NCBI RefSeq assembly: GCF_047511655.1
Contig: NC_133398.1
Location: forward strand, 44,769,638-44,833,637
Length of the DNA: 64,000 nucleotides
Origin: Castor canadensis
Taxonomy: Eukaryota; Chordata; Mammalia; Rodentia; Castoridae
Direction of reading: 5' to 3'
Shown here: positions 46,992 to 61,900 of the stretch, piece after piece
Layout: the number at the start of each line of letters is the position of its first letter
How positions within the stretch are numbered: the first letter of the stretch is position 1
Notes under the pieces: generated by a model
Told to the model about the DNA's origin: nothing
The model's input: the letters and a program-made list of their open reading frames with translations, nothing else
Database searches by the model: none
Made by a program: the position numbers and the translations under genes

Positions 46992-49900
46992 GGGTTACAT
47001 CTATGCACATATATTGTACACATAGTAGAAAAAATTGTATTCGTTTAACTGAGTTTACTTTTCAAGAAACAAAACAGATAAATGTAAATTAGCAATTATC
47101 TTTAATAAATAAGGAGAAATAATTGTTCATTTTATTTAATCTATTATTGGTGTCTCAATTATAGTCAAAGACATGAAGAAATAGCTTTCCTAAGCATTGT
47201 GTGATTCTCTTATAGCAAATGCTTTCTTTAGGATGGAGACATAGCAAAGTAAAAGAAAATATGTAATTGTTACAAGATAGAACGAACATACCTCAGCATA
47301 GGAGAGGTTGCATATGAAAACCTACAACCAACAACGTACTAAATAGGTAAAAGCTGAAGTCATTCCATCTAGCATCAGGAACAAGATAAGAATGTCCATT
47401 TTCACTGTTCTTATTCAATCTAGTATTGGAAGTCAGCCAGAGCAAGAGAAAAAAAGCAAGAAAGCAAGAGAAAAAAAGGCATCCAAATAAGAAAGGAAGT
47501 AAAATTACTCCTGTTTTCAGATGACTTTATTTTGTGCATTAAAAAAATCTAAGGGCTCCCAGGAAACTGTTAAAACTGATAAGCTAAGTAGGGATGCAAA
47601 ATCAACATAAAGAAATCAGTAACATTTTTTGTATACCATTAACAAAATTGCTGAGAATGAAATCAAGAAAACAATCAATTCATAATAGCTACAAAAAGAA
47701 AATACCCTAGGAATTAACTTAACCAAGGAAATGGATGATATCTACAATGAAAATTATAAAATATTGATGAAAGAAATCAAAGATGACAATGTTCATAGAG
47801 TGAAAGAATTAATGCTGTTAATCCATACTACCCAAAGCAATGTATAGAATTATTGCAGTTCCTCTCAAAATACAGAATACTTTTTTCAGCCTTTACAGAA
47901 ATAAAACACTCCTAAAATTTGTATGGAACCACAAAAGACACTGTTTGGGTCTGGAATATTCCCCAAGGCCTCATGTGTTGAAGGCTTTATTCCCAGCTAG
48001 TGGTGCTATTGGCAGGTGGTAGATACTTTAGGAGGTGGAGGCTTAGTTGGATGAAGTAAGTCACTAGGAGCATGCCCTTGAAGAGTATGTTGGGGCCCCG
48101 GCCTGTCTGCTTCCCCACCCTCCCACCTTGTCATAGACCCAAGACAATGGAGCCAGCTGGCCACAGATTGAAACCTCTGAAACTGTGAGCCAAAATAAAT
48201 CTTTCCTCCTTTTAAGTTGATTTTCTTAGGTATTTTGTCACAGCAGTGGAAAGCTGGCTAACACAGACCCTAGATGGCTAAAGCAATCTTAAGCAAAACA
48301 AACACAACTATAATACCTAGTTTCAAAACATACCACAAAGCAGTAGTAACCAAAAAAGCATGATACTGTCATAAATACAGGCACGTATACCAGTGGAATA
48401 GAATTGAGAGATATAAATCCTTGTATTTACAGCCAACTGATTATACCAAGAATATACATTGGAAAAAGGAAAGTCTTCTTTAATGAGTACTTCTGGGAAA
48501 ACTAGATATCCATAAGTAGAAGAATGTAAACTATATTGCTATCATCATATACAAAACCAAGTCAAAATGGATCAAATAATTAAACATGCAATCCTAAATT
48601 ATAAAACTATTAGAAGAAAACAGGAAAAATGTTTCAGGACATTGGTTTGAGCAAAGATGTTTTGAATAAGACTTTAAAAGCACAAGCAACAAAAGCAAAA
48701 ATTGACAATGAGACCACATCAGAAAAGTCAAGAAAGTGAAGAGACAGCCTACAGAATGGGAAAAAAATATTCATGAACTATTCCAGAATGTATGAGAACT
48801 CAAAACAACTCAACAGCAAAAAAGAAAGAAAGAAAAGCCCTTCCAAGGAATCTATTTTAACATGACCTGATACATATAGGCTGGTGGAGTAGCTCAAGTG
48901 GTAGAGCACCTGCCTAGCAAGTGTGAGGCCCTGAGTTCAAACCCCAGTCCTGCCAAAAAAACAAGAGTAAAATAAAGACATTTTAAAAATAATAATGTAT
49001 ACAAATGACCAACAAATATATGAAATACTGTTGAACATCAGTAATTACTGGGGAAATACGAATCAAAACCACAATGAGGATATCATCTCACCCCAGTTAG
49101 AATAAGTATTATCAAGAAGACAAAAACAACAAATTTTGTTAAGGATATGGAGAAAAGAGACTTGTCATACATTGTTGGTGGAAATGTAAATTAATATGCC
49201 ATTATGGAAAACAGTGTAGGGATTCCTCCAAAAACTAGAAATAGGGCTGGCAGTGTAGCTCAGTGGTGGAGCGCTTGCCTAGCATGCACAAGCCCCCAGG
49301 CTTAATCCCCAGCATTGCAAATAAAGAAACAAAAGCTAGAAATATAACTGCCATATAATCCAGCAGCCCCACTACTGGGTATATACTCAAAGAAAACGAA
49401 ATTGGTATGTGGAGGAAACATGCCCTTACATGTTTATTGCAGCATACTCAACAATAGCCAAGATTTGAATAAATCTAGATGTCCATTGATTGATCAATAG
49501 ATAACATGTGGTATATATACACAACGAAATATTATTCAGTCATTAAAAAAGAATGAAATTCTGTCATTTACTGCAACATGGATGAAAACTGGAGGACATT
49601 GTGTTATGTGAAGTTATGTGAAATAAGCCAGACACAGAAAGACAGATACTGCATGTTCTCACTCATATGTGGAAGCTAAAAAGTTGATCTCATAGCAGCA
49701 GAGAGTAGAATAGTGGTTACCAGAGCTTGGGAAATATGTAGGGGAGAGGGAATGGAGAAGGGGGTTAGTGTTTTTAGAGATAAAGTTGCCTAGGAGGAAT
49801 ATCTATGACTGACAATAATCACTTGCATATTTCAAAATATCTAATAGAGAGGAATTAGAATATTTCCAACAGAAGGAAACGATAAGTGTCTGAAGTGATA

Positions 49901-52900
49901 GGTATGCCATTCTAATTGTATCATTACACTTTGTATATATTCATATGTACTGAAATTTCATACTGTACCCCATAAGTATGTACTGTTACTGTTTTAGTTA
50001 AAAATAAAAACATTTAAAAAATAAAATAGTTGCAAGTTAAAACTCAGCTCTTAGGGTCTGGGGATGTAGCTCAGCATTAGAGTGATTGCCTAGTGTGCAC
50101 GATGCCTTGGGTTCAGACCCTGGTATGATAAAAATTAAAAATAAATAAATGTTTTAAAACCCAGCTTTGGGGTTTCAGATAATGCACCTGCTCTGAGCTC
50201 AGAACAATAGTGTTTATATATAGAAACTGAAGGAAACACTTTTCTAACTTGAATTTACAAATCTGAAAATTATATTTCTTCCTGTAAAGACATAATAAAA
50301 TGCTTAGTTTATTTCCTCAGCATTCTCTCATTTAACTATGTAATTTTAGTCATGAAAGAGACCTATACCTGTACCAGATGCATAGTGGAAAACTTGAAAC
50401 TATGGTTTAGTAAACTTCAAGAGTTCTCCATGCAAATCTAAATTATCTAGCTTTTCCAGAAAATACCTTGACTTTATACAAAGATGATTATCACAAAGTT
50501 AAAAAATGTAAACAACCTGTGTATTCTGTTCTGTTCATGGCACATGGCACAGTACCTCCTTCACAGTAGATATTTGTTACATGGTAACTGGCTACCTAGC
50601 TGACTAGAGACAAGTAAATGCTTTACTTACAAAAATACAGATTCATGTAGGCATAAAAGAACAGAAAAAGAAAAAGTCAATCACAATTCCACAATCCATC
50701 ATTTCATAAATAATAACTAATGTGTTTTCTAGTCTTCATTTTCTTTTGTGTGTCTTCATTGCCCCCCACCACCATTGGATTATGCTCTGCATGTTCTAAT
50801 CTTCTGCTGTCGTGATATTTTGAAAGCTTCTCAGTACAATGGAGTTTAGTAACTATTTTTAGCAGTTAAATAATTAAATAGTTAACATAGTTTTTACTAC
50901 CACTCCTCTTTTTGAATGCTTAGGTTCTTTCTGATGTTTTGCTATTAAGACCAATATGACACTCTTGTCACTAAGATTGGACACATAATCATAATAACTT
51001 TCATAGAATAAAATAAAAGCCAGGTTTTATTTATTTGTTTGTTTGTTTTGCAGTGTTAGAGATTGAACCCAGGGCCTCCCACTTGTGCTAAGCCCCCAAC
51101 TGTTTTGCTTATATTTTGTCTTTGAGATGGGGTCTTGCTGACTTTACCCAGGCTGACGTTGAACTCTCGATCCTCCTGCCTCCACTTCCTGAGTAACTGG
51201 AATTGTGTGCATGTGCTACCATACCTAGCTAAAGCCAATTTTCTTGAATTAAAAAAAGGTTGTTTATATCATTTGGCATGTGGACACTAAGTTTGTCTTT
51301 CACTCTGATAGGATTCAACTGGAACATTTGTACTACCCTTCCGGCAAGTGATTTATGCTCCATACCCCACCACGCACATCGATGTGGATGTCAATACAGT
51401 CAAGCAAATGCCACCATGTCATGAACACATTTTTAATCAACGTAGATACATGAGATCAGAGCTGACAGCATTCTGGAGAGCCACTTCAGAAGAGGACGTG
51501 GCTCAAGACTCCATCATCTTCATAGACGAAAGCTTCACTCCTGATTTGTATGTAATACTCTGCCTTTTGGCCAAACAACATGAAACTGTCTTTTATGAGT
51601 AAACAAGTTATATTTAAAAGAAATAATGATGCTTGAAGAAACATTGAAACAACTATTTTTTCTTAAGTGTTCACTTTTAAGATATAATTATGCTTCTCCT
51701 AAAGTTAAAGGTTAAAATTAGCCCTTAAAATAAATAAATATTTATTTAACAAATGCATATGTTGAGCTCTTAGGCACTTTACTGAGTGCTGGTGTTAATG
51801 ACGGTCAGTCAGATAGCCCCAGGACCTACATTGCTTATAATTTAGTGTGTAACAGATTTATTAACTAAATGAAACCAAAACCCTGGTACCACCAAAAAAC
51901 AAAATTTAAATTAAGCCATAGTAATTTGATGTTTTTTTTCTTGTATATGAATATAAAATATAGCAAAACTATTGCCATATAGTAATATAACATTCTTTTA
52001 CTTTGCATTTTATATCATTCATTTCTTACCAGAAAGTGTGATCAGTAAACTAAAAATTAATAATTAAATGGTGATTATCTACTAATTCAGAAAAAGAATG
52101 ACTATTATCATAAAACTTCAAGAAAACAGTTGAATGATGTTTTGAAGTCTAAAAGAGAATTGTAGTATGCTGTTATGGGTCTCTTGAATCAAAAGTACCT
52201 GAAATAGTCCTGATACATAGAATGTGTTCAGAAATGTTAACTGTAATAATCCAGGTTTAAGGGTGTAAGCAGCAGTAAAACTGAAGTGAGCAACCCTTTC
52301 CTGTGTGTGTAAGGAAAAAACTGAGCTGAGGTGATACATGTGGACTCGAACAGCCACAGTAAAATGTTGACAGAAGCACTGAATGGGGACATGTTGTCAG
52401 GGGAACCCTGCATCACGTGCGGAAAGGTGGCTTCATCAATACGGATCGTTCCCAGTTCTCCAGGGTCCTTGTTGGCTACTTAGAAAGTTTGAGAGAAGTC
52501 ATGTCTGAAAATAAAATGGTCAAATTGGAATTTGACATATTGGCAAATTTGGTACAATTTGTAGATGTTCTTTTTTTCTTTGTTTTTTGCAGTACTAGGG
52601 TTTGAACTTAAGTCCTCAGGCTTAGCTCAAGAAGTTCTTAAAATTAGTGTGTATCTTCAAGCATTTTCTTTTTTTCTGAAGTACTTAATGTCTTTTTCTC
52701 GTTTTTAGTTGGTTGCTTGGGATGTCTTTTGCGGGAACTTAGTGAACTTTAGAAAGAATTTTCAGCCATTTACTATTTTTGTGTGTTGTTTATATAAGTT
52801 GGTTTTGCTGATTTGACAAACTGATCAGTCGGCTTTTATTTTTCTGATCTTAACAAAATGTCATGAATTCTTAAATTTTTCCAAGTGTTTCCAAAGTAAA

Positions 52901-55900
52901 TTTTTTCAACATAATTTTATCAAAAATATTTGAACCACAAGATCATGTGTTAACTTTTTTTATACACTGATTTTACTATTTAGTAATTTTTGGTTTTGTT
53001 TTTAAGTGATATTGGGAATTCAAACTCAGGACCTTGCACTTGTTAGGCAGGTGTTCTACTGCTTGAGCCACGCCCCCAGCCCTTTTTGCTTTAGTTAATT
53101 TTTAGGTAGGGTCTTTTTTTGGGGGGGGCGGATTAAAGACAATTTTTTTTTCTATACCTTCCAAAATCTTTACTGTATTTATTTTTTAAATTGTTTATTC
53201 ATTTATTCATATGTGCATATATTATTTGGGCCATCTCTTCCCCCTACCCCCTTCGCTTCCAGGCAGAATCTATTCTGCCCTCTTCTCCAATTTTGTTGAA
53301 GAGAAAACATAAGAGTTAAATAAGAAAGACAGCATTTTTGCTAGCTTGAGATAAAGATACCTATACAGAGAGAGTCCTAGCATTGTTTCCATGTACATGT
53401 GTATTACAACCAAAATTGGTTCATCTCTTCCAGACCGCTTTACTACTTCCCAGTCACCTTCCCACAGGTGGCTTCTGTCAGTTTCAGATTACCTTATTTG
53501 CTCCTCTACATTGGGCACATCAAACACTTTCAAAGTTTTAGGTTTCCTTCCCTGTCCCTATTCCTCCTGTATGCATTCTCCCCTTAGCGTGTGACCCATG
53601 TCCAATAATATTACTGCATTTGTTTTAGGTCTAAAGTCCATATACGAGGGAGAATATACCATTTTTGGCCTCCTGAGCCTGGCTAACTTCACTTAAGATG
53701 ATGTTCTCCAGTTCCATCCATTTACTTGCGAATGAAAAAATTTCATTCTTCTTTGTGGCTGAGTAAAATTCCATTGTGTATAAATACCCCATTTTCTTAA
53801 TCCATTCATCAGTAGTGGGGCATCTTGGCTGTTTCCATAACTTGGCTATTGTGAATAGTGCTGCAATATAAATGGGTGTGCATTTTGGAATAACCTGAGT
53901 CACATTCCTTTGGGTATATCCTTAGGAGTGGTATTGCTGGATCATATGGCAGATCTGTGTTTAGTGTTTTAAGAAGCCTGCATACTATTTTCCAAAGTGC
54001 TTGTGCTAGCTTACATTCCCACTAGCAATGTATGAGGGTTCCTTTTTCCATATCCTTGCCAACATTTGCTAGTGGTGGTGTTTTTGATGATAGTTATTCT
54101 AACAGGGGTGAGGTGGAATCTTAGTGTGGTTTTGATTTGCATTTCCATTATGGCCAGGAATAGTGAGCATTTTTTCATGTGTTTTTTGGTCATTTGGATT
54201 TCTTCCTTAGAAAAAGTTCTGTTTAGTTGCCCACTTCTTTATTGGTTCATTGATTTTGGGGGAGTTTAGTTCTTTGAGCTCCCTGTATATTCTGGTTATC
54301 AGTCCTTTGATATATAGCTGGCAAATATTTTCTCCCACTCTGTGGGTGGAGACCATTTCTTTTGTTGAGCAGAAGCTTTTTCGTTTTATGAAGTCCCATT
54401 TGTCTATGCTATTAGTTGCTGAGCTGCTGGGGTTCAATTGAGAAAGTTCTTGCCTATACATACTAGTTCCAAAGTATTTCCTACTCTTTCCTGTATGAAC
54501 TTTAGAGTTTGGGGTCTGATATTAAGGTCCTTGATTCATTTTGAGTTGATACTAGTATAGGGTGATAAACATGGATCTACTTTCAGTTTTTTGCAGACAG
54601 ATAACCATTTTTCCCAGCAACATTTGTTGAAGAAGCCAACTTTATCATATATTTTTCGCGCCTTTGTCAAAAATAAGGTGGGCATAGTTGTGTGGATTCG
54701 TATCCGGATCCTCTATTCTGTTCCACTGGTTTTTGTCTGTTTTTGTGCCAGTACCATGCTGTTTTTATTGCTATGGCTTTGTAATATAGTTGAAGTCGGG
54801 CATTGTGATACCTCCAACATTGCTCTTTTTGCTGAGTATTGCCTTGGCTATTTGCAGTCTCTTGTGATTCCAAATGAATGTTAGGGTAGATTTTTCAATC
54901 TCTGTGATGAATGCCATTGGGATTTTGATGGGAATTGCGTTAAACATGTAGATTGCTTTTGGTAGTATAGCCATTTTTCACTATGTTGATTCTACTGATC
55001 CATGAGTACGGGCGATCGTTCTGCCTTCTGTAGTCTTCCTCGATCTCTTTCTTCAGGGGTTTGTAGTTCTCCTTGTAGAGGTCATTCACATCCTTTGTTA
55101 AGTTTACTCCTAGGTATTTGATTTTTTTTTTGAGGCTATTGTAAATGGAATTGTTTTCCTATATTCTTTCTCAATTTGTTCATTACTGGTATGTAGAAAA
55201 GCTAATGATTTTTGTCAGTTGATTTTGTATCATGTCACCTTACTGTAGCTGTTTATGGTGTCTAGGAGTTTTTGTGTAGAGTTTTTTGGGTCTTTAAGGT
55301 ACAGGATCATGTCATCTGCAAATAGGGATATTTGGACAGTTTCTTTACCTATTTGTATTCCTTTTATTCTTCTGCTAGCCTAATTGCTCTGGCTAGGAAT
55401 TCCAGTACTATGTTGAATAGGAGTGGAGATAGTGGGTACCCTTGTCTCATTCCTGATTGTAAGGGAAATGTTATCAGTTTTTCACCATTAGGTATGATGT
55501 TGGCTGTAGGTTTGTCATGTATAGCCTTCACAATGTTGAGGTACTTTTCCTTCTATTCCTAGATTTCTTAGAGTTTTTATCATGAAGTGGTGTTGGATCT
55601 TGTCAAAGGCTTTTTCTGCATCTATTGAGATGATCAAATGGTTTTGTCTTTGCTTCTATTAATGTGCTGTATTACATTTATACATTTGCATACGTTGAAC
55701 CACCCCTGCATCTCTGTGATGAAGCCGACTTGGTCGTGGTGAATGATCCTTCTGATGTGTTGTTGGATTTGGTTTGTCATTATTTTATTGAGAATTTTTA
55801 CATTGATTTCATTAAGGAAATTGGCCTATAGTTCTCCTTTTTGGAGGTGTCTTTGGTTTTGGGATGAGTGTAATACTGGCTTCATAAAATGAGTTAGGCA

Positions 55901-58900
55901 GTGTTTCTTCTCTTTCTGTTTCATGGAACATTTTAAGGAGGGTTGGTATTAGTTCTTATTTAAATGTCTGATAGAATTCAGCTGAGAATCCATCAGGTCC
56001 TGGACTTTTTTTTTTTTTTTGGGAGACTATTGCTGCTTCAGTTTCATTTTGTGTTACAGATCTATTCAGGTGATTAATATCCTCTTGGTTCAATTTCGTA
56101 TGGTCATAAGTATCTGGAAATCTGTCCATTTCTTCAAGATTTTCAAATTTATTAGAATACAGATTCTCAAAGTAGTCCCTGATGATTTCCTGGATTTCCG
56201 TGGTGTTTGTTGTTATCTCCCTTTTTGCATTTCTGATTTTACTGATTTGGGTTTTTTCTCTCCTCATTTTAGTCAGGTTTGCCAGGGTCAATCTAATTTT
56301 TAATTTTTTCAAAGAACCAGCTTTTTGTTTCACTGATTCATTGTATTTTTTTGTTTGTTTGTTTGTTTCCATTTCATTAATTTCAGCCCTTATTTTTATT
56401 ATTTCTCTTCTGCTTGTTTTGGGATTTGCTTGTTCTTGTTTTTCTAGGAGTTTGAGATGTAGTATTAAGTCATTGATTTGAGATCTTTCTGTCCTTTTAA
56501 TATATGTACTCATGGCTATAAACTTTCCTCTTAGGACTCCCTTTGCTGTGTCCCATAGGTTTCAGTATGCCATGTTTTCATTTTCATTAACTTCCAGGAA
56601 CCTTTTAATTTCCTCTTTTATTTCATTAATGACCCATTGATCGTTGAGCAATGTGTTGTTCAGCTTCCAATTGTTTGCATGTTTTTTACTGTGTTTTTGT
56701 TGAGTTCTAGCTTTAATGCATTATTCTCAGATAGAAAGCATGGGATTATTTCTGTTTTCTTATATTTGTTGAGGCTTGCTTTGTGCCCTAAGATATCAGT
56801 TTTGTAGAAGGTTCCATTGGCTGCTGAGAAGAATGTGTATTGTGCAGATGCTGGATGAAATATTCCATAGACATCAGCTGGGTCCATTTGGTCTATAATG
56901 TGATTTAGTTCTAGAATTTCTTGATTGATATTTTTGTTTGGATGACCTATCTATTGGTTATGGGGGGTATTAAAGCTCCCACTACCACTGTGTTGGAGTC
57001 TATATATGTTTTTAGACCTTCAGAGTATGTTTGTTAAAATTGGGTGCATTGACGTTGGGTGCATGTATGTTGATAATTGTTATTTCCTTTTGGTGTAGTT
57101 CCCCTTTTATTAGTATGGAGTGTCCTTCTTTATCTTGTTTGATCAATGTAAGTTTGAAGTCTACTTTGTCTGAGATTAGTATTGCTACTCCTGCCTGTTT
57201 TTAGGGGCCCTTGGCTTGGTAAATCTTCTCCCAGCCTTTCCCCCTAAGCCAGTGCTTGTTTCCTGTAAGGGTCTCCTGTAAGCAACAGATTGTTGGATTT
57301 TCCTTTTTAATCCAGTTTGCCAAACGGTGTCTTTTGATGGGGAGTTAAGTCCGTTAACATTCAGTGTTAGTATTGATAGGTATGTGGTGATTCCTGTCGT
57401 TTAGTTATTTTTATTGTTTAAGGGTTTGATTGTGTGCAGCTGAATCAATGTTACTCTCTTCTTTCTTGTCTTTTCTTCTCCTGTAGTTTGATACAACCTG
57501 TCCTTTTATGGTTTTGTTTGCTTTCATTTTCTGTGTGCAGAATTCCTTGCAGAATCTTTTGCAGTGGTAGGTTGGTGGTCATATAGTGTTTTAGTTTCTG
57601 CTTATCATGGAAGACTTTATTGCTCCATCTATTTTGAATGATAGTTTTGCTGGGTAGAGTATCCTAGGGTTGAAGTTATTTTCATTCAGTGCCCGGAAGA
57701 CCTCACTCCATACTCTCCTTGCTTTTAAGGTTGCTGTGATTTTGATGGGTTTACTTTGTATGTTATTTGTTTTTTCTCTCTTAAAGTCTTCAATATTCTT
57801 TCTCTATTCTCTGTGCTTATTGTTTTAATGATAATATGTCATGGGGTAGTTGTATTTTGGTCAAGTCTGTTTGGTGCCCTGGAGGCTTCCTGTACCTGAA
57901 TAGGCATTGTTTTCTCTAGATTTGGGAAATTTTCTGTTATTATTTTGTTGAATATATTACAAATTTCTTTTGCTTCCACCTCTTCTCCTTCTTCAATGCC
58001 CATGATCCTGAGGTTTGGTCTTTTGATGGAGTCAGTGAGTTCTTGCATATTCCTTTCACAGGTCTTGAGTTGTTTGACTAATAGCTCTTCAGTTTTTCCT
58101 TTAGTTTCCATTTCATCTCAAGTTCTGAGATTCTGTATTCTGCTTGTTCTGGTCTGCTGGAGTGGCCTTCCATTGTGTTCTGTATTTCTGTTTCTTTTTT
58201 CTGTGGTTTTCCATATCATGGGTCACTTCCTCTTTAATATTGTCAATCTTCATCCGTAATTCATTTATCTCTCTACTTACGGTGTTCTCTGTTTCACTTT
58301 GGTGTTTCTTTAGGGCTCCTATGAGTTCATTTATTTGTTTTTGTGTCTTCTCATATTCTTTATTTTTTTGTTGTCTTGGAATTTCTTGGGTGCCTCTTGT
58401 ACATTTTGTTTGACCATGTCTAGTAACATCTCCATGAAATTCTCAGTGATTACTTGCAGGATTTATTCTTTCAGGGTGTTCTTGTGGGCTTCATTGGGTT
58501 CCTTAGCATAGTTTATCTTTGTTTTATTGGAGTCCAGAACTGGATATCCATTTTCTTCATTTCCCTCTGAATCCTTTATTAATTTCTCTTGGGGGAGGAG
58601 AATGGTTTCCATACCGTTTTTGTTTTCCCATTGCTCTAGTTGGTGCTGTTTCTGTCCCTGGTCTGTGTATAATTTAGTATTAACTAACTTATAGTAGTAA
58701 AACTAACAAAACAAAGAAAGCAAGAGAAAAAAAAAAGAAAAGAAATCAACAGGGAGAGGTGGTAGACAAACACACAGGGAAGAAAACAAACAAACACATT
58801 TAAAACTTTCCAGGATCAGGAATAATAGAACTTCAGTATTAGTAGTTCTGGTGTTACACCTTCAGCATCTAGTCCTGGTGTTGGTATTTTAGCAGAAACT

Positions 58901-61900
58901 CTGTCTTAGTCTCGCCAGGTGGCTGGGGAGACTTGCCAGTTTTTTTTCCATCTTTCAGCAGCAGCTGCTTAGTCAGCTCCTCCCTCAGTGAGTTGTGGCT
59001 TGTCCTTAGGTTCCAGAGATCAGCTCTGTGGTTCACCAGCCATTCTGCTTTTGCCTTGCCCCCTTCCTCTGGGGTAAGGTCAGAAATCTGTCAGCCGGTT
59101 CCCTGCTTTAAGCGTGTTATGTTGGTTTGCTGATTGTTTTTCAGTTTTGCAATGTCGTTTGACTTTGGATGTTGTTCACTGGCTCAGGAGATGAGCTTTG
59201 TGGACCACTCTCTGCCCTATTTCAGGCAGCAGCTTATCATCCGCCCACTGTTGGCCTAGACCACTTAAGCCTCCTGCTTGGCTGGGATGACAGGTGTTTA
59301 ACACCACACCTGGCTTACTAGTTGAGATGGGGTCTCAAGAACTTTTTGCCCAAATGGCCTCCAGCCATGATCCTCCCAATCTTTTCCTCACAACTATCTG
59401 GGATCATAGGTGCAAGCCACCACACCCAGCCTCTATTTAGTGTATTTTAAAAAGTATTTGACATGTTTAAATGTGGCGGGAGGGCTGTTTTTTGGTGCTG
59501 GAAATTGAAGCCAGGGAGTCACATATGCTGAACAAATGCTCTACCACTAACAACATCTCCAGCCCCTTATTTTTAACTCTAACTTTTAAACATAATTTCA
59601 TTTACTCCCAATACATTACAATTCAATCACTGAAAATGTTCTTTTTTAATATTGTGCTTTATCCAGTTCTCTTGTTATCAAGATGCTCACTCAGTGAAAA
59701 CAGATCCAGAATAGTGAACTTACATAGTCCCAAAACCCAAGAAGTGGTGCTATTAGTGCCTGGCCAGTAGTTGTGAAATGTTGGATTTTTACCCTTCTCA
59801 GTTTCTTTCTCTAGTTTGGTATGCTCATTCCTAAGACTAAGCTTGAGATACTCTCCTACTTATTTCTGCACACACCAGTCCTCTTTCTCTGCTACTCCTA
59901 TCAGTTACATGATGATCTCTACTGTTTCCAGACCTTCTTCATTTATATTACTTTATTGAATGTTACTACCTCTGTGAGCTGAAATATAATAGCCTAGGAA
60001 AGATGCAAGAGAAAAGATGAAGTGCGGGTGGGGCCTGGCTAAAAAGGAATCTTGTTTATTTTTGCACCTGCTGTGTCGTAAGTGCCATGTTTGAAACAGA
60101 TATCTCAGTAGGTGTTTTGTCTTGACTTCTCACTCTGGTGGTTGCCAGAATAGGTACAGTGTCTTTAGTTCCTGATTCATATTACCTGCAGATGAGTCTC
60201 TTGATGCAATCCCAGAGGTCCTGCTGTGGCCTTTATCATGGGGGGTTATTCCTTAATCCCACTCATTGTTCCTCGCATTTGTTTTTGGTTTGTCTTGGGT
60301 TTTGGTGGTAGTGTTAATGTGGTTTTTTTTTCTGTTTTGGGGGGGTTTTTTGAGATGGCAAGAATTGGTAACTATATTAATTGTCTAAAATTCTCAACAT
60401 TTTTTTGTAAGATACAATTTCTAAAATAGATTGATAGATCTACATACCCTTCCTGGGGACTGCTTATACACCTTAGAAAAAAAGAAATTATATTTTAACC
60501 TGACAAACACTAGTAATAAACAAATATATCCTTAAGTTAAAATGAATACGTGTGTATACATATTACTTAATCCCACCCAGATAGCTCTTAGCATTTGTCC
60601 TCAATTTGATTTGGTTTTGATGTAGTATAAGTGTGTTTATTTTTGTTGTTGATGTTTTTGTGTTTTGTGGGGGTTTAGTAGCTGGCAAGAATTGGAAACT
60701 ATATCTATTAGTTCCCAATTAAACAATATATTGGTGCTGAGGATTATGCTAAGCATGCAGTCTATCACTCAACTACACCCCCGATATGTATTTTTCTGTC
60801 TCCAGATTTGTAATCTGTAGTCTTACAAATATGTTTACATGAGTTTAACTAATTGATTGGAGTAAGAGTGTGGAAAGTGTCCTGTATACTCATTTTAACA
60901 TTTGCACTTTTCTTTGCTTTATAGGAATATTTTCCAAGATGTGCTGCACAGAGACACTCTCGTGAAAGCCTTCCTGGATCAGGTAAATACGGAACCAAAT
61001 ATTGTCAGAGTAAGTGATATGACATGTTTTCTTTTAAAATATGTCCCACAGTGCTTATCTAAAACACAACATAGAATTAAGTTCTTATTTTTAGAAATGC
61101 CTATGGCCTTTCTGAAGTCTCTGCATTTTTCTTTTGAATTATTAATGACAAATAGCCTGTACATTCACAATTAAAAAGTATACAGTACCCACTTCAAATA
61201 TCCAGTACTTTAATTTCAAGTACTACCTGGTAACTCAAGTGTTTTTCTTTTGTTTTGTTTTGTTTTGTTTTGTTTTGTTTGTAAAGGAGGTGGGGTTTAT
61301 TTGTCTTAATTGAGCCAAAAAGTATTTTTAATACTTAGTAACATCTATTTAAATAATACCATATTGTCTCATTCTTTTTAAAAATACCTACTTAGTTACA
61401 TATTTGAAGAAAATGATAGGTTATATGGGACTTCTTAAAGAAATCAGAGCTTTGTTGTAGTATTCTGGGGATCTGGCCAGGAAACTGTGTCATAGATGTA
61501 GCTTTGAAATAATGATATCCTTATGGTAACTTGAAATTTTGGATCCAGGTTTATGTGGTCTGTGACATATTGCAAAGTTCAAGGATAATTCATAGTCATG
61601 TAATTCCATGTTTCTCAAGCTGGAATAAAATCTCTCCATCTCTCTTCCCTTCTCTAAGCACACAACATGATGTAACTAACATAATGATTTTTTCATTATA
61701 AAATAAACATGGATACACTTTTATGTAGAATGCAAAAATTGAGTGCATTTGTAAAGATAAAATAGAAAGCTTCAAAACCTGTCTGGTTGCTTCCAGACCT
61801 CATGCTGCCACCTCCCTTGCAGGGCATCAGTGAAGATGGCTCTCGTGTGCCGTCTTCTTTCTACAGGTACTGTCAATGCTGTCATGGAAACATGCTATAT

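Larger units (their letters stand above)
48268..50025 (+). mobile_element. old L1, ORF2 end and 3' UTR, plus strand (second segment)
   Basis: gatggctaaagcaatcttaa, tagaattgagagatataaat, ggatatggagaaaagagact and actcatatgtggaagctaaa are L1 landmarks. It ends in an A-rich tail near 50025. Two SINEs interrupt it. Sense to C9orf72. Confidence 0.82.

Noticed and set aside
48877..48965. Possible tRNA-Ala gene (A and B boxes present)
   Set aside because: It has a SINE A tail and many dispersed relatives, with no closed cloverleaf or Pol III T-run end. It is an ID-like SINE.
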